A stretch of 64,000 nt of DNA from Nonomuraea indica (GCF_002850745.1 NZ_KZ559468.1:242208-306207), one strand, 5' to 3'; numbered from the stretch's first letter, positions 49,937-58,868 are shown. Made by a program: numbers and translations. Notes: a model not told the origin generated them from the sequence alone.

Positions 49937-50842
49937 TCACCAGTCGAGCTCGTCGCAACCCCGATGGTCGGCCGGCTCGACCTGAAGGGTCGCGTGCGCC
50001 ACGCCGTGGTGGTCGCGCAGCACGTCGCGGGCCCGGTCCAGCACGGCGTGGTTGTCGGTGCGATCGGCCGTCACCAGATGGGCGGTGGCCACGTGCATGC
50101 CGGAGGTGAGCGTCCACAGGTGCAGGTCGTGCACGTCGCGGACCCCCTCGATGGCCGTCAGGTCGGCGGCCACGGCCGCGGGGTCCATCCCGTGGGGCAC
50201 GTGCTGGCCCAGCACCGCGAACACCTGGCGACCGAGCGCCAGCGCCCGTACGGCGACGAACGCGCCGATGGCCAGGGCGATCAGCGTGTCCCAGATCGGG
50301 TCTCCGGTGGCGGCGACCAGCCAGCCGGCGACGATGACGCCGACCGAGCCGGCCGTGTCGGCCACGACCTCCATGTAGGCGCCCTTGACGTTCAGGCTGT
50401 CCTTGGCGCCCGCGCGCAGCATCAGCAGCGCCACGACGTTGACGGCCAGGCCGATGGCGCCGACGACGAGCATCGGACCCGAGGCGACCCGCGCCTCGGC
50501 GCCGATCCGGCCCACCGCCTCCGCCACCACGTACACCGCGACGCCCAGCATCATCACCACCGCCAGCAGCGAGGCGAACACCTCGGCCCGGTAGGACCCG
50601 TACGTCCGCCGGCCGGTCGGGTCGGGACGGACCGCGATCCGGGTGGCCACCAGCGCCGCGCCCAGGGTCACCACGTCGGCCGCCATGTGCCCGGCGTCCG
50701 ACAGCAGGGCCAGCGATCCCGACAGCAGGCCGTACGCCAGCTCCACCACGAAGAAGCAGCCGACCAGCGCGAACGCCACCGCCAGCCGCCACCGGTGCCG
50801 GCCTCCGGCGTGCCCGTGCCCATGTCCGTGCCCGGCGCCCAT
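49937..50842 (-). CDS. Cation diffusion facilitator family transporter (zinc/cadmium type)
   Basis: 301 residues. N-terminal His-rich metal-binding stretch HGHGHGHAGGRHRW, six membrane segments, SGSLALLSDAGHMAADVVTLGAAL with the HxxxD site in helix 2, and VVADTAGSVGVIVAG in helix 5 (first position Val-Val-Ala-Asp rather than His-x-x-x-Asp, a partial site). The C-terminal cytoplasmic domain (DVHDLHLWTLTSGMHVATAHLV) matches CzcD-like exporters. It removes zinc, cadmium or cobalt from the cytoplasm in exchange for protons. Its start shares a base with the ArsR-type regulator stop (TGATG), forming one operon. Confidence 0.92.
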   Translation of the reverse strand: MGAGHGHGHGHAGGRHRWRLAVAFALVGCFFVVELAYGLLSGSLALLSDAGHMAADVVTLGAALVATRIAVRPDPTGRRTYGSYRAEVFASLLAVVMMLGVAVYVVAEAVGRIGAEARVASGPMLVVGAIGLAVNVVALLMLRAGAKDSLNVKGAYMEVVADTAGSVGVIVAGWLVAATGDPIWDTLIALAIGAFVAVRALALGRQVFAVLGQHVPHGMDPAAVAADLTAIEGVRDVHDLHLWTLTSGMHVATAHLVTADRTDNHAVLDRARDVLRDHHGVAHATLQVEPADHRGCDELDW

Positions 50843-51255
50843 CAGCGGCTCTCCTCGCCGTGTTCGGGACGCAGGGCGTGGGTGTGCTCGGTGTGGGCGA
50901 CCGCGAGGTCCAGCAGCATGCGCACGTGCGCGTCCTCCAGCCGGTAGTACGCCATCCGCCCGGCCCGGCGCACCGACACCACCCGGTGCGCCCGCAGCAG
51001 CCGCAGCGCGTGGGAGACGGCCGACTCGCTCTGCCCGCTCACCGCCGCCAGGTCGCACACGCACAGCTCCCCGTCGAGCAGCGCCACCAGCAGCCGCAAC
51101 CTGCCGGGATCGGACAGCAGCCCGAACACCTCGGCGGTGCCCCGCAGGTCCTCCGCGGCCGGCATCCGGTCGCGCACCGCGGCGACCCGCGGGGCGTCCA
51201 CCACCCGGACGGCGCACCCGTCGATGGTCAGATGATTATCTGAAGACCCATTCAT
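50842..51255 (-). CDS. ArsR/SmtB family metal-sensing repressor
   Basis: 137 residues from ATG 51255. Both known metal-site patterns are present: ELCVCDLAAVSGQSESAVSHALRLLRAHRVVSVRRAGRMAYY with the CadC-like CVC in the alpha-3 region, and DAHVRMLLDLAVAHTEHTH with Asp/His spacing of the SmtB alpha-5 site. It should release DNA upon binding zinc, cadmium or lead and derepress the exporter encoded next. The start codon lies inside a dyad of operator type, and no ribosome site is visible, so the message may be leaderless. Confidence 0.88.
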   Translation of the reverse strand: MNGSSDNHLTIDGCAVRVVDAPRVAAVRDRMPAAEDLRGTAEVFGLLSDPGRLRLLVALLDGELCVCDLAAVSGQSESAVSHALRLLRAHRVVSVRRAGRMAYYRLEDAHVRMLLDLAVAHTEHTHALRPEHGEESR

Positions 51256-51257
51256 AT
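51238..51257 (-). promoter_or_regulatory. SmtB-type operator dyad over the start of the ArsR gene
   Basis: ATCTGAA-GACCCA-TTCATAT, arms matching 6 of 7, the TGAA-N6-TTCA geometry usual for ArsR/SmtB proteins. It covers the start codon, in accord with a leaderless autorepressed transcript. Confidence 0.6.
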
Positions 51258-51422
51258 GTACAAGATTAGTGCGCCCCGTCACCGCCCTGTCAACAGCCCC
51301 GCGAACCCCGGCCGCCGGAGGCTCCAGCCGTCCGAGGGCGCCCCCGGCGGCGTACGGATGCGGGCAGCCACCTCTCGCCGACCCCCGGATCGCGTACCGT
51401 CGGGCATGTCGCGTGGGGTCGA

Positions 51423-51484
51423 GGGCCGTCGCGCCGGTCGGCTCGCGCGTCAGGGGCCGTCGCGCCGGTCGGCTCGCGCGTCAG
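51423..51484. repeat. Tandem 31-bp repeat
   Basis: Two identical 31-bp copies (51423-51453 and 51454-51484) beginning GGGCCGTCGCGCCGG, with the start of a third copy running into the hairpin at 51481. Between the metal-exporter operon and the end of the sugar importer operon. Confidence 0.8.
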
Positions 51485-51548
51485 GGGCCGCCGCCGGAGG
51501 CGCGCCCGGCCGGTGCGGTCCGGGTGCGCGTCCGGCGGCGGCCCCTGA
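51481..51548. terminator. 18-bp hairpin after the sugar importer operon
   Basis: TCAGGGGCCGCCGCCGGA (51481-51498) and its exact reverse complement (51531-51548) with a 32-nt loop that can itself fold. It lies 33 bp after the last stop of the minus-strand importer operon. Confidence 0.75.
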
Positions 51549-51580
51549 CTGTGCGGGTGCCCCTGACGCCGTGGGGGAGG

Positions 51581-52846
51581 TCAGCGGGCCGCCGCGCCTG
51601 CCCGCCGCTTGGTCCACACGTCGAACGCGACCGCCGCGAGCAGGACGGCGCCCTTCACCAGCATGACCCGCTCGCTGGGCGAGCCGATCAGCGACATGCC
51701 GTTGTTGATCACGCCCATGATGAGGCCGCCGGTGATCGCGCCCACCACCTTGCCGACGCCGCCCTGCACGGCCGCGCCGCCGATGAACGCCGCCGCGATC
51801 GCGTCCAGCTCGAAGGAGTTGCCCGCCGTGGGCCCCGCCTGGTTGAGCCGGCCGGCGAAGATGATGCCGGCCAGCGAGGCCAGCACGCCCATGTTGACGA
51901 AGATCCAGAACACCACGGACTTGACCTTGACGCCCGACAGCACGGCCGCCTGCAGGTTGCCGCCGACCGCGTAGATCCGGCGGCCGAACACCGACCGGTT
52001 GGCCAGCAGCGAGTAGCCGAGCACCAGCGCGGCCAGCAGCACCAGCACCCACGGCAGGTTGCGGAACCGGGCAAGCTGCACCACCACGGCCATGATCAGG
52101 ACGGCCGACGCCGCCAGTTTCAGCGCGAACATCGGCAGCGGGTCCACCGACTGGCCGTACCCGGCCCGCGCGGCCCGGGTGCGCCACTGCGCCGCCGCCA
52201 TGCCGGCGATGGCGATCAGTCCGACCAGCAGGCTGAACAGGTCGGCGCCGCCCAGCGGGCCGAGGCCGACGTTGCCGAGGTAGCCGTCGGTGAAGCCGTT
52301 GGACAGCGTGCGCACCGCGTCGGGGAACGGGCCGATGCCCTGGTTGCCGAGCACGGTCAGGGTCAGCGCCCGGAACAGCAGCATGCCCGCCAGCGTGACG
52401 ATGAACGAGGGGATGCCGAAGTAGGCGATCCAGAACCCCTGCCAGGCCCCGATCAGGCCGCCCACCACCATCGTGAGCAGCAGCGCGACGGGCCACGGCA
52501 CCCCGTAGTTCACCATCAGCACGGCCGCCACCGCGCCCGTCACGGCGACCACGGAGCCCACGGACAGGTCGATGTGCCCGGCGATGATGATGAGGATCAT
52601 GCCGATGGCGAGGATGAGGATGTAGGAGTTCTGGACGATGATGTTGGAGATGTTCTGCGGCTGCAACAGGGCGCCGTCGGTCAGCACCGAGAACAACAGG
52701 ACGATCAGGGCGAAGGCGATGTAGATGCCGCTCTGCCTGATGTTGACGGACAGGGATCCGAGGTTCAGCCTGCCGGGCGGGCGCTGCTCCCCGGGCGTCC
52801 CGGCCGGGCCCACCTCGACGTTGGCGGGGGTCGTGCTGCTGCTCAT
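51581..52846 (-). CDS. Sugar ABC transporter permease, GguB/MmsB/XylH type
   Basis: 421 residues, about ten to twelve membrane segments. Family motifs: NIIVQNSYILILAIGMILIIIAGHIDLSVGSVVAVTGAV, GFWIAYFGIPSFIVTLAGMLLFRALTLTV, GRRIYAVGGNLQAAVLSGVKVK and DAIAAAFIGGAAVQGGVGKVVGAITGGLIMGVINNGMSL. The length beyond 400 residues and the closest named pattern fit the multiple-monosaccharide permease MmsB/GguB or XylH. It forms the channel for the binding protein and ATPase encoded upstream; its start lies 5 bp after the ATPase stop. Confidence 0.92.
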   Translation of the reverse strand: MSSSTTPANVEVGPAGTPGEQRPPGRLNLGSLSVNIRQSGIYIAFALIVLLFSVLTDGALLQPQNISNIIVQNSYILILAIGMILIIIAGHIDLSVGSVVAVTGAVAAVLMVNYGVPWPVALLLTMVVGGLIGAWQGFWIAYFGIPSFIVTLAGMLLFRALTLTVLGNQGIGPFPDAVRTLSNGFTDGYLGNVGLGPLGGADLFSLLVGLIAIAGMAAAQWRTRAARAGYGQSVDPLPMFALKLAASAVLIMAVVVQLARFRNLPWVLVLLAALVLGYSLLANRSVFGRRIYAVGGNLQAAVLSGVKVKSVVFWIFVNMGVLASLAGIIFAGRLNQAGPTAGNSFELDAIAAAFIGGAAVQGGVGKVVGAITGGLIMGVINNGMSLIGSPSERVMLVKGAVLLAAVAFDVWTKRRAGAAAR

Positions 52847-52851
52847 GTGAG

Positions 52852-54384
52852 CTACTCCTGTCCGCTGGTCATGTGGTACATCAGCCGTTCCTGGGTCGCC
52901 TCACCGCGCGGCAGCTCGCCGGTGACGCGGCCCTGGGAGAGCGTGTAGATGCGGTCGCACAGCCCGAGCAGCTCCGGCAGCTCGGAGGAGATGACCAGCA
53001 CCGCCTTGCCCTCGTCGGCCAACTGGTTGATGATCGTGTAGATCTCGTACTTGGCGCCCACGTCGATTCCGCGGGTCGGCTCGTCGAGGATGAGCACGTC
53101 GGGGTCGGCGTAGATCCACTTCGACAGCACGACCTTCTGCTGGTTGCCGCCGCTCAGCTTCCCGACGATGCTCTGCACGCCGGGCGCCTTGATGTTCATG
53201 CTGCGGCGGAACCCCTCGGCGACCCGATACTCCTCGTTCTCGTTCACCCAGCCGCGCCGGCTCAGCCGGGTGCCCAGGCCGACGGCCGAGATGTTGCGCT
53301 TGATGTCCTCGATCAGGTTGAGGCCGTACCGTTTGCGGTCCTCGGTGGCGTAGGCGATGCCGAGCCGGATGGCGTCCTGGACGTTGCGGATCTCCACCTG
53401 GCGGCCGTCCTTGTAGATCCGGCCGGAGATGCCGACGCCGTACGTGCGGCCGAAGACGCTCATCGCCAGCTCGGTCCGCCCGGCGCCCATGAGGCCCGCC
53501 AGTCCGACGATCTCACCCCTGCGCAGGGTGAGGTTCGCGCCGGAGACGACGCGCCGCTCGGGCTGGGAGGGGCTGTGGACCGTCCAGTCCTCGATCCGCA
53601 GCACCTCCTCGCCGATGCGCGGCTCGTGCGGGGGGAAGCGGTTGTCCAGGTCGCGGCCCACCATGCCGGAGATGATCCGGTCCTCCGTGACCTGGCCGCC
53701 CGCCATCTCCAGCGTCTCGATCGTGCGGCCGTCGCGCAGGATGGTGATGGAGTCGGAGATGTCGATGATCTCGTTCAGCTTGTGCGAGATGATCACACAG
53801 GTGATGCCCTCGTCGCGCAGACCGCGCAGCAGGTCGAGCAGGTGGGCGGAGTCCTGGTCGTTCAACGCCGCGGTCGGCTCGTCCAGGATGAGCAGCTTGA
53901 CCTTCTTCGACAGCGCCTTGGCGATCTCCACGAGCTGCTGCTTGCCGACACCGATGTCGGCGATCTGGGTGACCGGGCTCTCCGCCAGGCCGACCCGCCG
54001 GATCAGCAGGGCGGCCTGGTGGTTGGTGCGGTTCCAGTCGATGAGCCCGCGCTCGGCCTGCTCGTTGCCGAGGAAGATGTTCTCGGCGATCGACAGCTGC
54101 GGGCACAGCGCGAGCTCCTGGTGGATGATGACGATCCCGGCGTCCTCGCTGTCCTTGATCCCGCCGAACCGGCACAGCTCGCCGTCGAACTCGATCTCCC
54201 CCTCGTAGGAGCCGTGCGGGTAGACCCCCGACAGCACCTTCATCAGGGTCGACTTGCCGGCGCCGTTCTCGCCGCAGATGGCGTGGATCTCGCCCCGGCG
54301 GACGGAGAGGTTCACCTCCTGGAGCGCGCGCACCCCGGGGAAGGTCTTGGTGATCCCCCGCATGTGCAGGATGGAATCGGTCAT
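52852..54384 (-). CDS. Sugar ABC transporter ATP-binding protein, GguA/MmsA/XylG type
   Basis: 510 residues from ATG 54384 (GTG 54390 is an alternative; GGGAGGAAGA precedes both). Two ABC cassettes: the first with [28 protein letters not shown] and a signature replaced by [16 protein letters not shown]; the second with a degenerate Walker A ([16 protein letters not shown]) and full [14 protein letters not shown] signature with [17 protein letters not shown]. This asymmetry is normal for monosaccharide importers. It drives uptake of pentoses or hexoses together with the permease and lipoprotein genes. Confidence 0.93.
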   Translation of the reverse strand: MTDSILHMRGITKTFPGVRALQEVNLSVRRGEIHAICGENGAGKSTLMKVLSGVYPHGSYEGEIEFDGELCRFGGIKDSEDAGIVIIHQELALCPQLSIAENIFLGNEQAERGLIDWNRTNHQAALLIRRVGLAESPVTQIADIGVGKQQLVEIAKALSKKVKLLILDEPTAALNDQDSAHLLDLLRGLRDEGITCVIISHKLNEIIDISDSITILRDGRTIETLEMAGGQVTEDRIISGMVGRDLDNRFPPHEPRIGEEVLRIEDWTVHSPSQPERRVVSGANLTLRRGEIVGLAGLMGAGRTELAMSVFGRTYGVGISGRIYKDGRQVEIRNVQDAIRLGIAYATEDRKRYGLNLIEDIKRNISAVGLGTRLSRRGWVNENEEYRVAEGFRRSMNIKAPGVQSIVGKLSGGNQQKVVLSKWIYADPDVLILDEPTRGIDVGAKYEIYTIINQLADEGKAVLVISSELPELLGLCDRIYTLSQGRVTGELPRGEATQERLMYHMTSGQE

Positions 54385-54419
54385 CTCCACTCTTCCTCCC
54401 GTACTCCTCCCGCAGCGGC

Positions 54420-55547
54420 TCAGCCGAGCTCGGCGGCCGCGTAGTAACCCGTGTCGACCAGGGCCTTCTGGTAGTTGGTCTTGTCGACGATCATCGGGTC
54501 GAGGAGGTAGGAGGGCACGACCTTGTTGCCGTTGTCGTAGTCCTTGGTGTTGTTCACCTCGGGCTTGCCGCCCTTGAGCACGCTGTCGGCCATGGTGACC
54601 GTGACCTTCGCCAGCTCGCGGGTGTCCTTGAAGATGGTCGAGTACTGCTCACCGGCGATGATCGACTTCACCGAGGCCAGCTCGGCGTCCTGGCCGGTCA
54701 CGATGGGGTACGGCTGCTCGGAGGTGCCGTAGCCGTTGCTCTTGAGCGCCGACAGGATGCCGATGGACAGGCCGTCGTACGGCGACAGCACGCCGTCCAC
54801 CTTGGAGTCGCCGGAGTAGGTCTTCGTGAGGATGTCCTCCATGCGCTTCTGCGCGGTGGCCGGGTCCCAGCGCAGGATGGCGACGGTCTTGAAGTCGGTC
54901 TGGCCGCTCTTGACCTTGAGCACGCCCTTGTCGATGTGCGGCTGCAGCACCGACATGGCGCCGTTGAAGAAGAACGTGGCGTTGTTGTCGTCGGGCGACC
55001 CGGCGAACAGCTCGATGTTGAACGGGCCCTTGGCGCTGCCCTCGGAGCCGTCGGCGGCCAGCACCTTGAGGCCCGTCAGCAGCGAGGTCGCCTGCTGGAC
55101 GCCGACCTTGAAGTTGTCGAAGGTGGCGTAGTAGTCGACGTTCGGGCTGTTGCGGATCAGCCGGTCGTAGGAGATCACCGGGATCTTGTTGTCGGCGGCC
55201 TGCTGGAGCTGCGTGGTGATGGCGGTGCCGTCGATCGAGGCGACGATCAGTAGCTTGGCGCCCTTGGTGATCTGGTTCTCGATCTGGTTGACCTGCGTGG
55301 GGATGTCGTTCTCGGCGTACTGCAGGTCGACCTTGTAGCCCAGCTTCTCCAGGCCGGACTTGAGGTTCTCGCCGTCGCTGATCCAGCGTTCCGACGACCG
55401 CGTCGGCATGGTGACGCCCACCAGCGCGCCGCTGGTGTTGCCGGAGGCGGCTTCCTTGTCGATCGTCTTCTCACTCGATCCGCACGCCGCGACGGTGGCG
55501 GTGAGTGCGAGACCTGTGAGGGCCGTCGCGATCCGTCCGAATCTCAT
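54420..55547 (-). CDS. chvE: Multiple sugar-binding lipoprotein, ChvE type
   Basis: 375 residues, ATG preceded by AAGGAGAC. Lipoprotein signal with lipobox VAACGSS. The mature protein is a class I periplasmic-binding fold: [67 protein letters not shown], then [12 protein letters not shown]. The TRSSERWI motif and YDRLI are characteristic of ChvE and XylF-like proteins that bind aldoses such as arabinose, xylose, glucose or galactose. First gene of the importer operon, 35 bp before the ATPase gene. A LacI-type operator about 280 bp upstream suggests sugar-responsive repression; no LacI gene is in the window. Confidence 0.9.
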   Translation of the reverse strand: MRFGRIATALTGLALTATVAACGSSEKTIDKEAASGNTSGALVGVTMPTRSSERWISDGENLKSGLEKLGYKVDLQYAENDIPTQVNQIENQITKGAKLLIVASIDGTAITTQLQQAADNKIPVISYDRLIRNSPNVDYYATFDNFKVGVQQATSLLTGLKVLAADGSEGSAKGPFNIELFAGSPDDNNATFFFNGAMSVLQPHIDKGVLKVKSGQTDFKTVAILRWDPATAQKRMEDILTKTYSGDSKVDGVLSPYDGLSIGILSALKSNGYGTSEQPYPIVTGQDAELASVKSIIAGEQYSTIFKDTRELAKVTVTMADSVLKGGKPEVNNTKDYDNGNKVVPSYLLDPMIVDKTNYQKALVDTGYYAAAELG

Positions 55548-55828
55548 GAATTGTCTCCTTGCGGGGTGACATATGCGGATGCGATTCCTGTCGGCGCGGT
55601 GGGATGCCGCGGCAGCGTCGCCCCGGCGGCGGCGTCGCCCCCGGGCGCGCCGACTCGCCGGGCGTCGGAGGAACCGCCCTGTGATCAGGCAAGATGCGGC
55701 CTCGGACCCGTGTTCGCACCCGGGCCGGAGATGGGCTTGCGGAATGGTAAGCGACTCGGTGGCATGCGCTGACACCCTTCGCCCCGGACCGTTGGCCCGG
55801 CTGAGGACTTCTTGCCTAGGGCCACGAG

Positions 55829-55842
55829 TGTTATCGCTAACA
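55829..55842 (-). promoter_or_regulatory. LacI-type operator-like palindrome upstream of chvE
   Basis: TGTTA-TCGC-TAACA (minus strand TGTTAGCGATAACA), perfect arms, in an otherwise GC-rich stretch. Dyads of the TGTTAnCGnTAACA kind are bound by LacI-family sugar regulators in actinobacteria. Distance to chvE (281 bp) implies a long leader or a promoter nearby. Confidence 0.5.
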
Positions 55843-55955
55843 TTCCGCCTGTCAATGTCCCGGGATAACGTCTCGGAAACAGAGCGTTCACGACCCGGGC
55901 GATTCCGCTGGGAGCTTTGGGCCTGGTGGGGCGGGTCTGGACGGACCGTTCGTCA

Positions 55956-56008
55956 CGGCCTGCCGTGCGTCCGGAGCGGCTCGCCCGGCGCGGACGCACG
56001 GCAGGCCG
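55956..56008. terminator. Perfect 18-bp hairpin between divergent genes
   Basis: CGGCCTGCCGTGCGTCCG (55956-55973) and its exact reverse complement (55991-56008), 17-nt loop. It lies between divergently transcribed operons, where no terminator is expected, so it may end an unannotated transcript or belong to a small RNA. Confidence 0.5.
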
Positions 56009-56041
56009 GGCGGCGGGCGGGTGGCAGGCCGAGGAGGCGAC

Positions 56042-56099
56042 AGGCCGGGTGGCGGGGCGAGGGTGCGTGCAGGCCGGGTGGCGGGGCGAGGGTGCGTGC
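56042..56099. repeat. Tandem 29-bp repeat
   Basis: Two identical copies (56042-56070, 56071-56099) starting AGGCCGGGTGGCGGGG, with a shortened third copy after them. Confidence 0.8.
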
Positions 56100-56179
56100 A
56101 GGCGGGTGGCGGGGCGGGCGGCGGGCGCCGCCCGGAGTGTCGTCGCCGGTTCGCCGCACGCGTTGTGGTAGCGTGGCGG

Positions 56180-56336
56180 CGTTGCAGTTTGGTACCCATG
56201 AACGTGTGCGCCTGACGGGATGTAACCCTCGGGCGCATTTTTGTTTTTGACCGGTCATGTCCGGATGGGCCAAGGCGGCGACGCGGGACCCGTGAGGTGC
56301 GGGTCCCGGACCTGCGCCTACTCAAGGGAGAACGAC
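56180..56336 (+). promoter_or_regulatory. Cold-shock gene leader with mini-ORF and internal terminator
   Basis: TGGTAGCGT (about 56166-56174) may be an extended -10, giving a leader of about 155 nt. ATG 56198 opens a 5-codon reading frame (MNVCA) ending at TGA 56213-56215. TGCGCC (56207-56212) pairs with GGCGCA (56232-56237), with inner CGGG/CCC pairing, and is followed by TTTTTGTTTTT: a textbook intrinsic terminator, rare in this GC-rich DNA. A second hairpin CGGGACCC-N9-GGGTCCCG (56284-56308) precedes the ribosome site. A ribosome on the mini-ORF would cover the left arm of the terminator. Confidence 0.55.
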
Positions 56337-56540
56337 ATGGCGACCGGCACCGTGAAGTGGTTCAACTCCGAAAAGGGCTTCGGCTTCATCGAGCAGGACG
56401 GCGGCGGCGAGGACGTGTTCGCGCACTACTCCAACATCGCCACCCGCGGCTTCCGCGAGCTGCACGAGGGCCAGAAGGTGTCCTTCGACATCACGCAGGG
56501 CCAGAAGGGCCCGCAGGCGGAGAACATCGTCCCCGCCTGA
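56337..56540 (+). CDS. csp: Cold-shock domain protein, CspA family
   Basis: 67 residues, ATG with AAGGGAGAA upstream. Both RNA-binding motifs are intact: RNP1 KGFGFI within [21 protein letters not shown] and RNP2 VFAHYS. It is a single cold-shock OB-fold that binds single-stranded RNA and DNA and melts structures in mRNA. The long leader with a mini-ORF and terminator-like hairpin suggests control at the RNA level. Monocistronic. Confidence 0.97.
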   Translation: MATGTVKWFNSEKGFGFIEQDGGGEDVFAHYSNIATRGFRELHEGQKVSFDITQGQKGPQAENIVPA

Positions 56541-56668
56541 CGTCCGAGGACGCGTGCGCGAGCCGGTGACCGCCAGGGTGCGGTCACCGGCTCGCGGGGT
56601 TCCACCGGCGGTCTCGCCGCCCGTGATCCCGGCTGCAGCCCTCGCCGGCGTCAGCGGGCCGCAGTGGC

Positions 56669-57409
56669 TCAGTACGCCACCGTGAACCTGGCCCGGTGGT
56701 GCCGGGGACGCTCGGCCTCGTCCAGCAGCGCCACCGCCAGGTCCGCCATGGAGATCGCCGACTCGCCCGCCGCGTCGACCAGCAACTCGTCGCCGCCCAC
56801 CCGGTAGCGGCCGGTGCGGGCGCCCGGCTCCAGCCGCGCGGGCGGGCTCAGGTACGCCCAGTCCACCATGTCCGACCCCCGGACCGCCGCGAGCTGCGCC
56901 GCGCACGCCCGCGCGATCGGCTGGTACGCGGCCGGGCAGAGCCGCGGGTCGTCGATGAGGGCGCGACCCCCGGAGCCCGGCACGGTGAGGGTCGCGGCGC
57001 CGCCGACGAGCAGCAGCCGCACCCCGCTGCCGGCCAGCCCGGCCAGCAGCGCCTTGGCGGCCGTGACCAGCTCGTCCTCGCTGCCCGGAGCGGGCCGCGT
57101 CGCACTGATCACGAGATCCCGGCCGGCGCTCAGCTCCGCCACGTCGGCGACGTCGCAGACGTCCCCCGCCCGGACCACCACCCGGCCGCCCGCTCCCGTC
57201 GGGCCTGCGACACCGGGCCCGGTGGCCGCGCCTGCCGTGGCTGCCGCGCCTGGCGCGACTGGCGTGGCTGCCGTGCTCGCCGGGTTCTCCGGCATCTCGT
57301 ACCGCTCAGGGTTGCGGGTCACGGCGGTGACCTCGTGGCCACGTGACAGCGCCTCGGCCACGACCTGGCTCCCCACGCCTCCGGTCGCTCCGAACACGGT
57401 GATGCGCAT
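56669..57409 (-). CDS. NAD(P)-binding oxidoreductase, NmrA/atypical SDR family
   Basis: 246 residues, ATG 57409. Rossmann motif ITVFGATGGVGSQVVAEALSRGHEVTAVTRNPER, then VVVRAGDVCDVADVAELSAGRDLVISATRP and WAYLSPPARLEPGARTGRYRVGGDELLVDAAGESAISMADLAVALLDEAERPRHHRARFTV. This is the NAD(P)H-binding family often annotated as epimerase-like or YwnB-like. Residues about 43-75 are an Ala/Gly/Pro/Thr insertion. It lies 32 bp downstream of the MFS exporter on the same strand. Reductase or redox-sensor role unknown. Confidence 0.83.
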   Translation of the reverse strand: MRITVFGATGGVGSQVVAEALSRGHEVTAVTRNPERYEMPENPASTAATPVAPGAAATAGAATGPGVAGPTGAGGRVVVRAGDVCDVADVAELSAGRDLVISATRPAPGSEDELVTAAKALLAGLAGSGVRLLLVGGAATLTVPGSGGRALIDDPRLCPAAYQPIARACAAQLAAVRGSDMVDWAYLSPPARLEPGARTGRYRVGGDELLVDAAGESAISMADLAVALLDEAERPRHHRARFTVAY

Positions 57410-57441
57410 GTGCGTTCCTCTTCTCAAGACAAGTGATGAAG

Positions 57442-58833
57442 TCAGCGGGGCGCGGCGCTGGGACCGCGGACCCCTCGTCCGGCCGGCCGCCTGGGATCGA
57501 GGGCCGTCGCGCGGGCGGCCGCGCGACGCTCGGTGGCCCACAACGCGACCGTCCCCGCCGCGAGCACCGCGCCGAGCACCGACACCCCCGTCCAACCGGC
57601 GTGCGTCCACGCCAGGGCGGCGAGGGCCGAGCCCACCGCGCCGCCGGCGAAGTAGGACGTCATGAAGGCCGCGTTGACCCGGTTGCGGGCCTCGGGCCGC
57701 AGGGCGTACACGACGTTCTGGTTGGCGTTGAGCAGCGCCTGCTGGGCCAGGTCCAGCACGATCACGCCGATGACCAGCCACAGCAGGGACCGCGCGCCGA
57801 GGCCGATCGGCAGCCACGACGCCAGCATCAGGACGGTCCCGGCCGCGGTGACCTTGTGCACGTGGCCCCGGTCGGCCAGCCGCCCCGCGACGTTGGCGGC
57901 CACCGCGCCCGCCACCGCGGCCAGCCCGAACAGGCCGATCGCCGACTCCGTCCACCCGTACGACGGGCCGGCCAGCAGGAACGTCAGCGACGTCCACAGC
58001 ACGCTGAACGACGCCAGCGCGAGAGCGGCGACGGCGGCCCGCCGGCGCAGCAGCGGCTCCGATCGCAGCAGCCCGAACGTCGAGCGCAGCAGCGCCGGAT
58101 ACGTCAGAGCGCCCCCACCCCGCCGCCCCGCAGAACCACCCACCGCGCCGTCCGGTGCACCGGCCACCTGGCCGTCCGCTGCGCCCGCCACCGGGCTGTC
58201 CGCCGCGCCGGCAACCGGGCCGCTCGCCGGGCCGTCCGCGCCGGTGCGCGTCGCCGTCTCGCCGCGCAGCTTCGGCAGGAAGATGCGCAGCAGGACGGCC
58301 ATCACCGCCATCAGTCCCGCGTTCACCCAGTAGGCGGTCCGCCAGCCGCCCAGCTCGGCCAGCGCCCCCGACGCGGTGCGGGCCAGCATCAGCCCCAGCA
58401 CCAGCCCGGTCATCACCGTGCCGACCACCCGGCCGCGCTCCGCCGGGTCGGCCAGCGTCGCCGCGAACGGCACCACCACCTGCGCGCCCACCGACGTCAC
58501 CGCCGCCAGCGCCGTGCCCGCGAGCAGTGCCGCGCCGCTCGTGGCCGTGGCCGACACGAGGAGGAACACCGCCGTCGCCGCGTACAGCGTCACCGCCAGC
58601 CGCCGCCGCTCCACCAGGTCGCCGAGCGGCACCAGCAGCATCAGCCCCAGGGTGTAACCCACCTGCGCGGCGGTCACCACGAGCGCCACCACCGACGGCG
58701 GCATCCCCAGCTCCCGGCCGATCAGGTCGAGCAGCGGATGCGCCAGGTAGTTGCTCGCCACCGACATCCCGGTGGCCGTGGACATCAGCAGGAGCAGCCC
58801 CCGGGGCAGGCCGCGCGAGGTGTCAGGAGTCAT
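57442..58833 (-). CDS. Major facilitator superfamily exporter
   Basis: 463 residues, twelve membrane segments. The GDLVERRR loop between helices 2 and 3 and DLAQQALLNANQNVVYALRPEARNRVNAAFMTSYFAGGAVGSAL belong to the YnfM/AraJ-like drug or sugar efflux group. The central cytoplasmic loop (about residues 200-235) carries a repeat-like stretch (PVAGAADGQVAGAPDGAV). It is divergent from a LysR gene across 79 bp with palindromes, so its expression is probably LysR-controlled; the NmrA-like gene follows it. Substrate unknown. Confidence 0.9.
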   Translation of the reverse strand: MTPDTSRGLPRGLLLLMSTATGMSVASNYLAHPLLDLIGRELGMPPSVVALVVTAAQVGYTLGLMLLVPLGDLVERRRLAVTLYAATAVFLLVSATATSGAALLAGTALAAVTSVGAQVVVPFAATLADPAERGRVVGTVMTGLVLGLMLARTASGALAELGGWRTAYWVNAGLMAVMAVLLRIFLPKLRGETATRTGADGPASGPVAGAADSPVAGAADGQVAGAPDGAVGGSAGRRGGGALTYPALLRSTFGLLRSEPLLRRRAAVAALALASFSVLWTSLTFLLAGPSYGWTESAIGLFGLAAVAGAVAANVAGRLADRGHVHKVTAAGTVLMLASWLPIGLGARSLLWLVIGVIVLDLAQQALLNANQNVVYALRPEARNRVNAAFMTSYFAGGAVGSALAALAWTHAGWTGVSVLGAVLAAGTVALWATERRAAARATALDPRRPAGRGVRGPSAAPR

Positions 58834-58868
58834 GGCTCAACTGTGGCGCCGGCAGCATGCATGAGTCC

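Larger units (their letters stand above)
55548..56179. other. Long divergent intergenic region between chvE and the cold-shock gene
   Basis: Over 600 bp without a supported gene. It holds the chvE ribosome site and leader, a LacI-type dyad (55829-55842), a perfect 18-bp hairpin (55956-56008), a 29-bp tandem repeat (56042-56099) and the likely cold-shock promoter just before 56180. Open frames here are short and show no family similarity. Confidence 0.6.
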
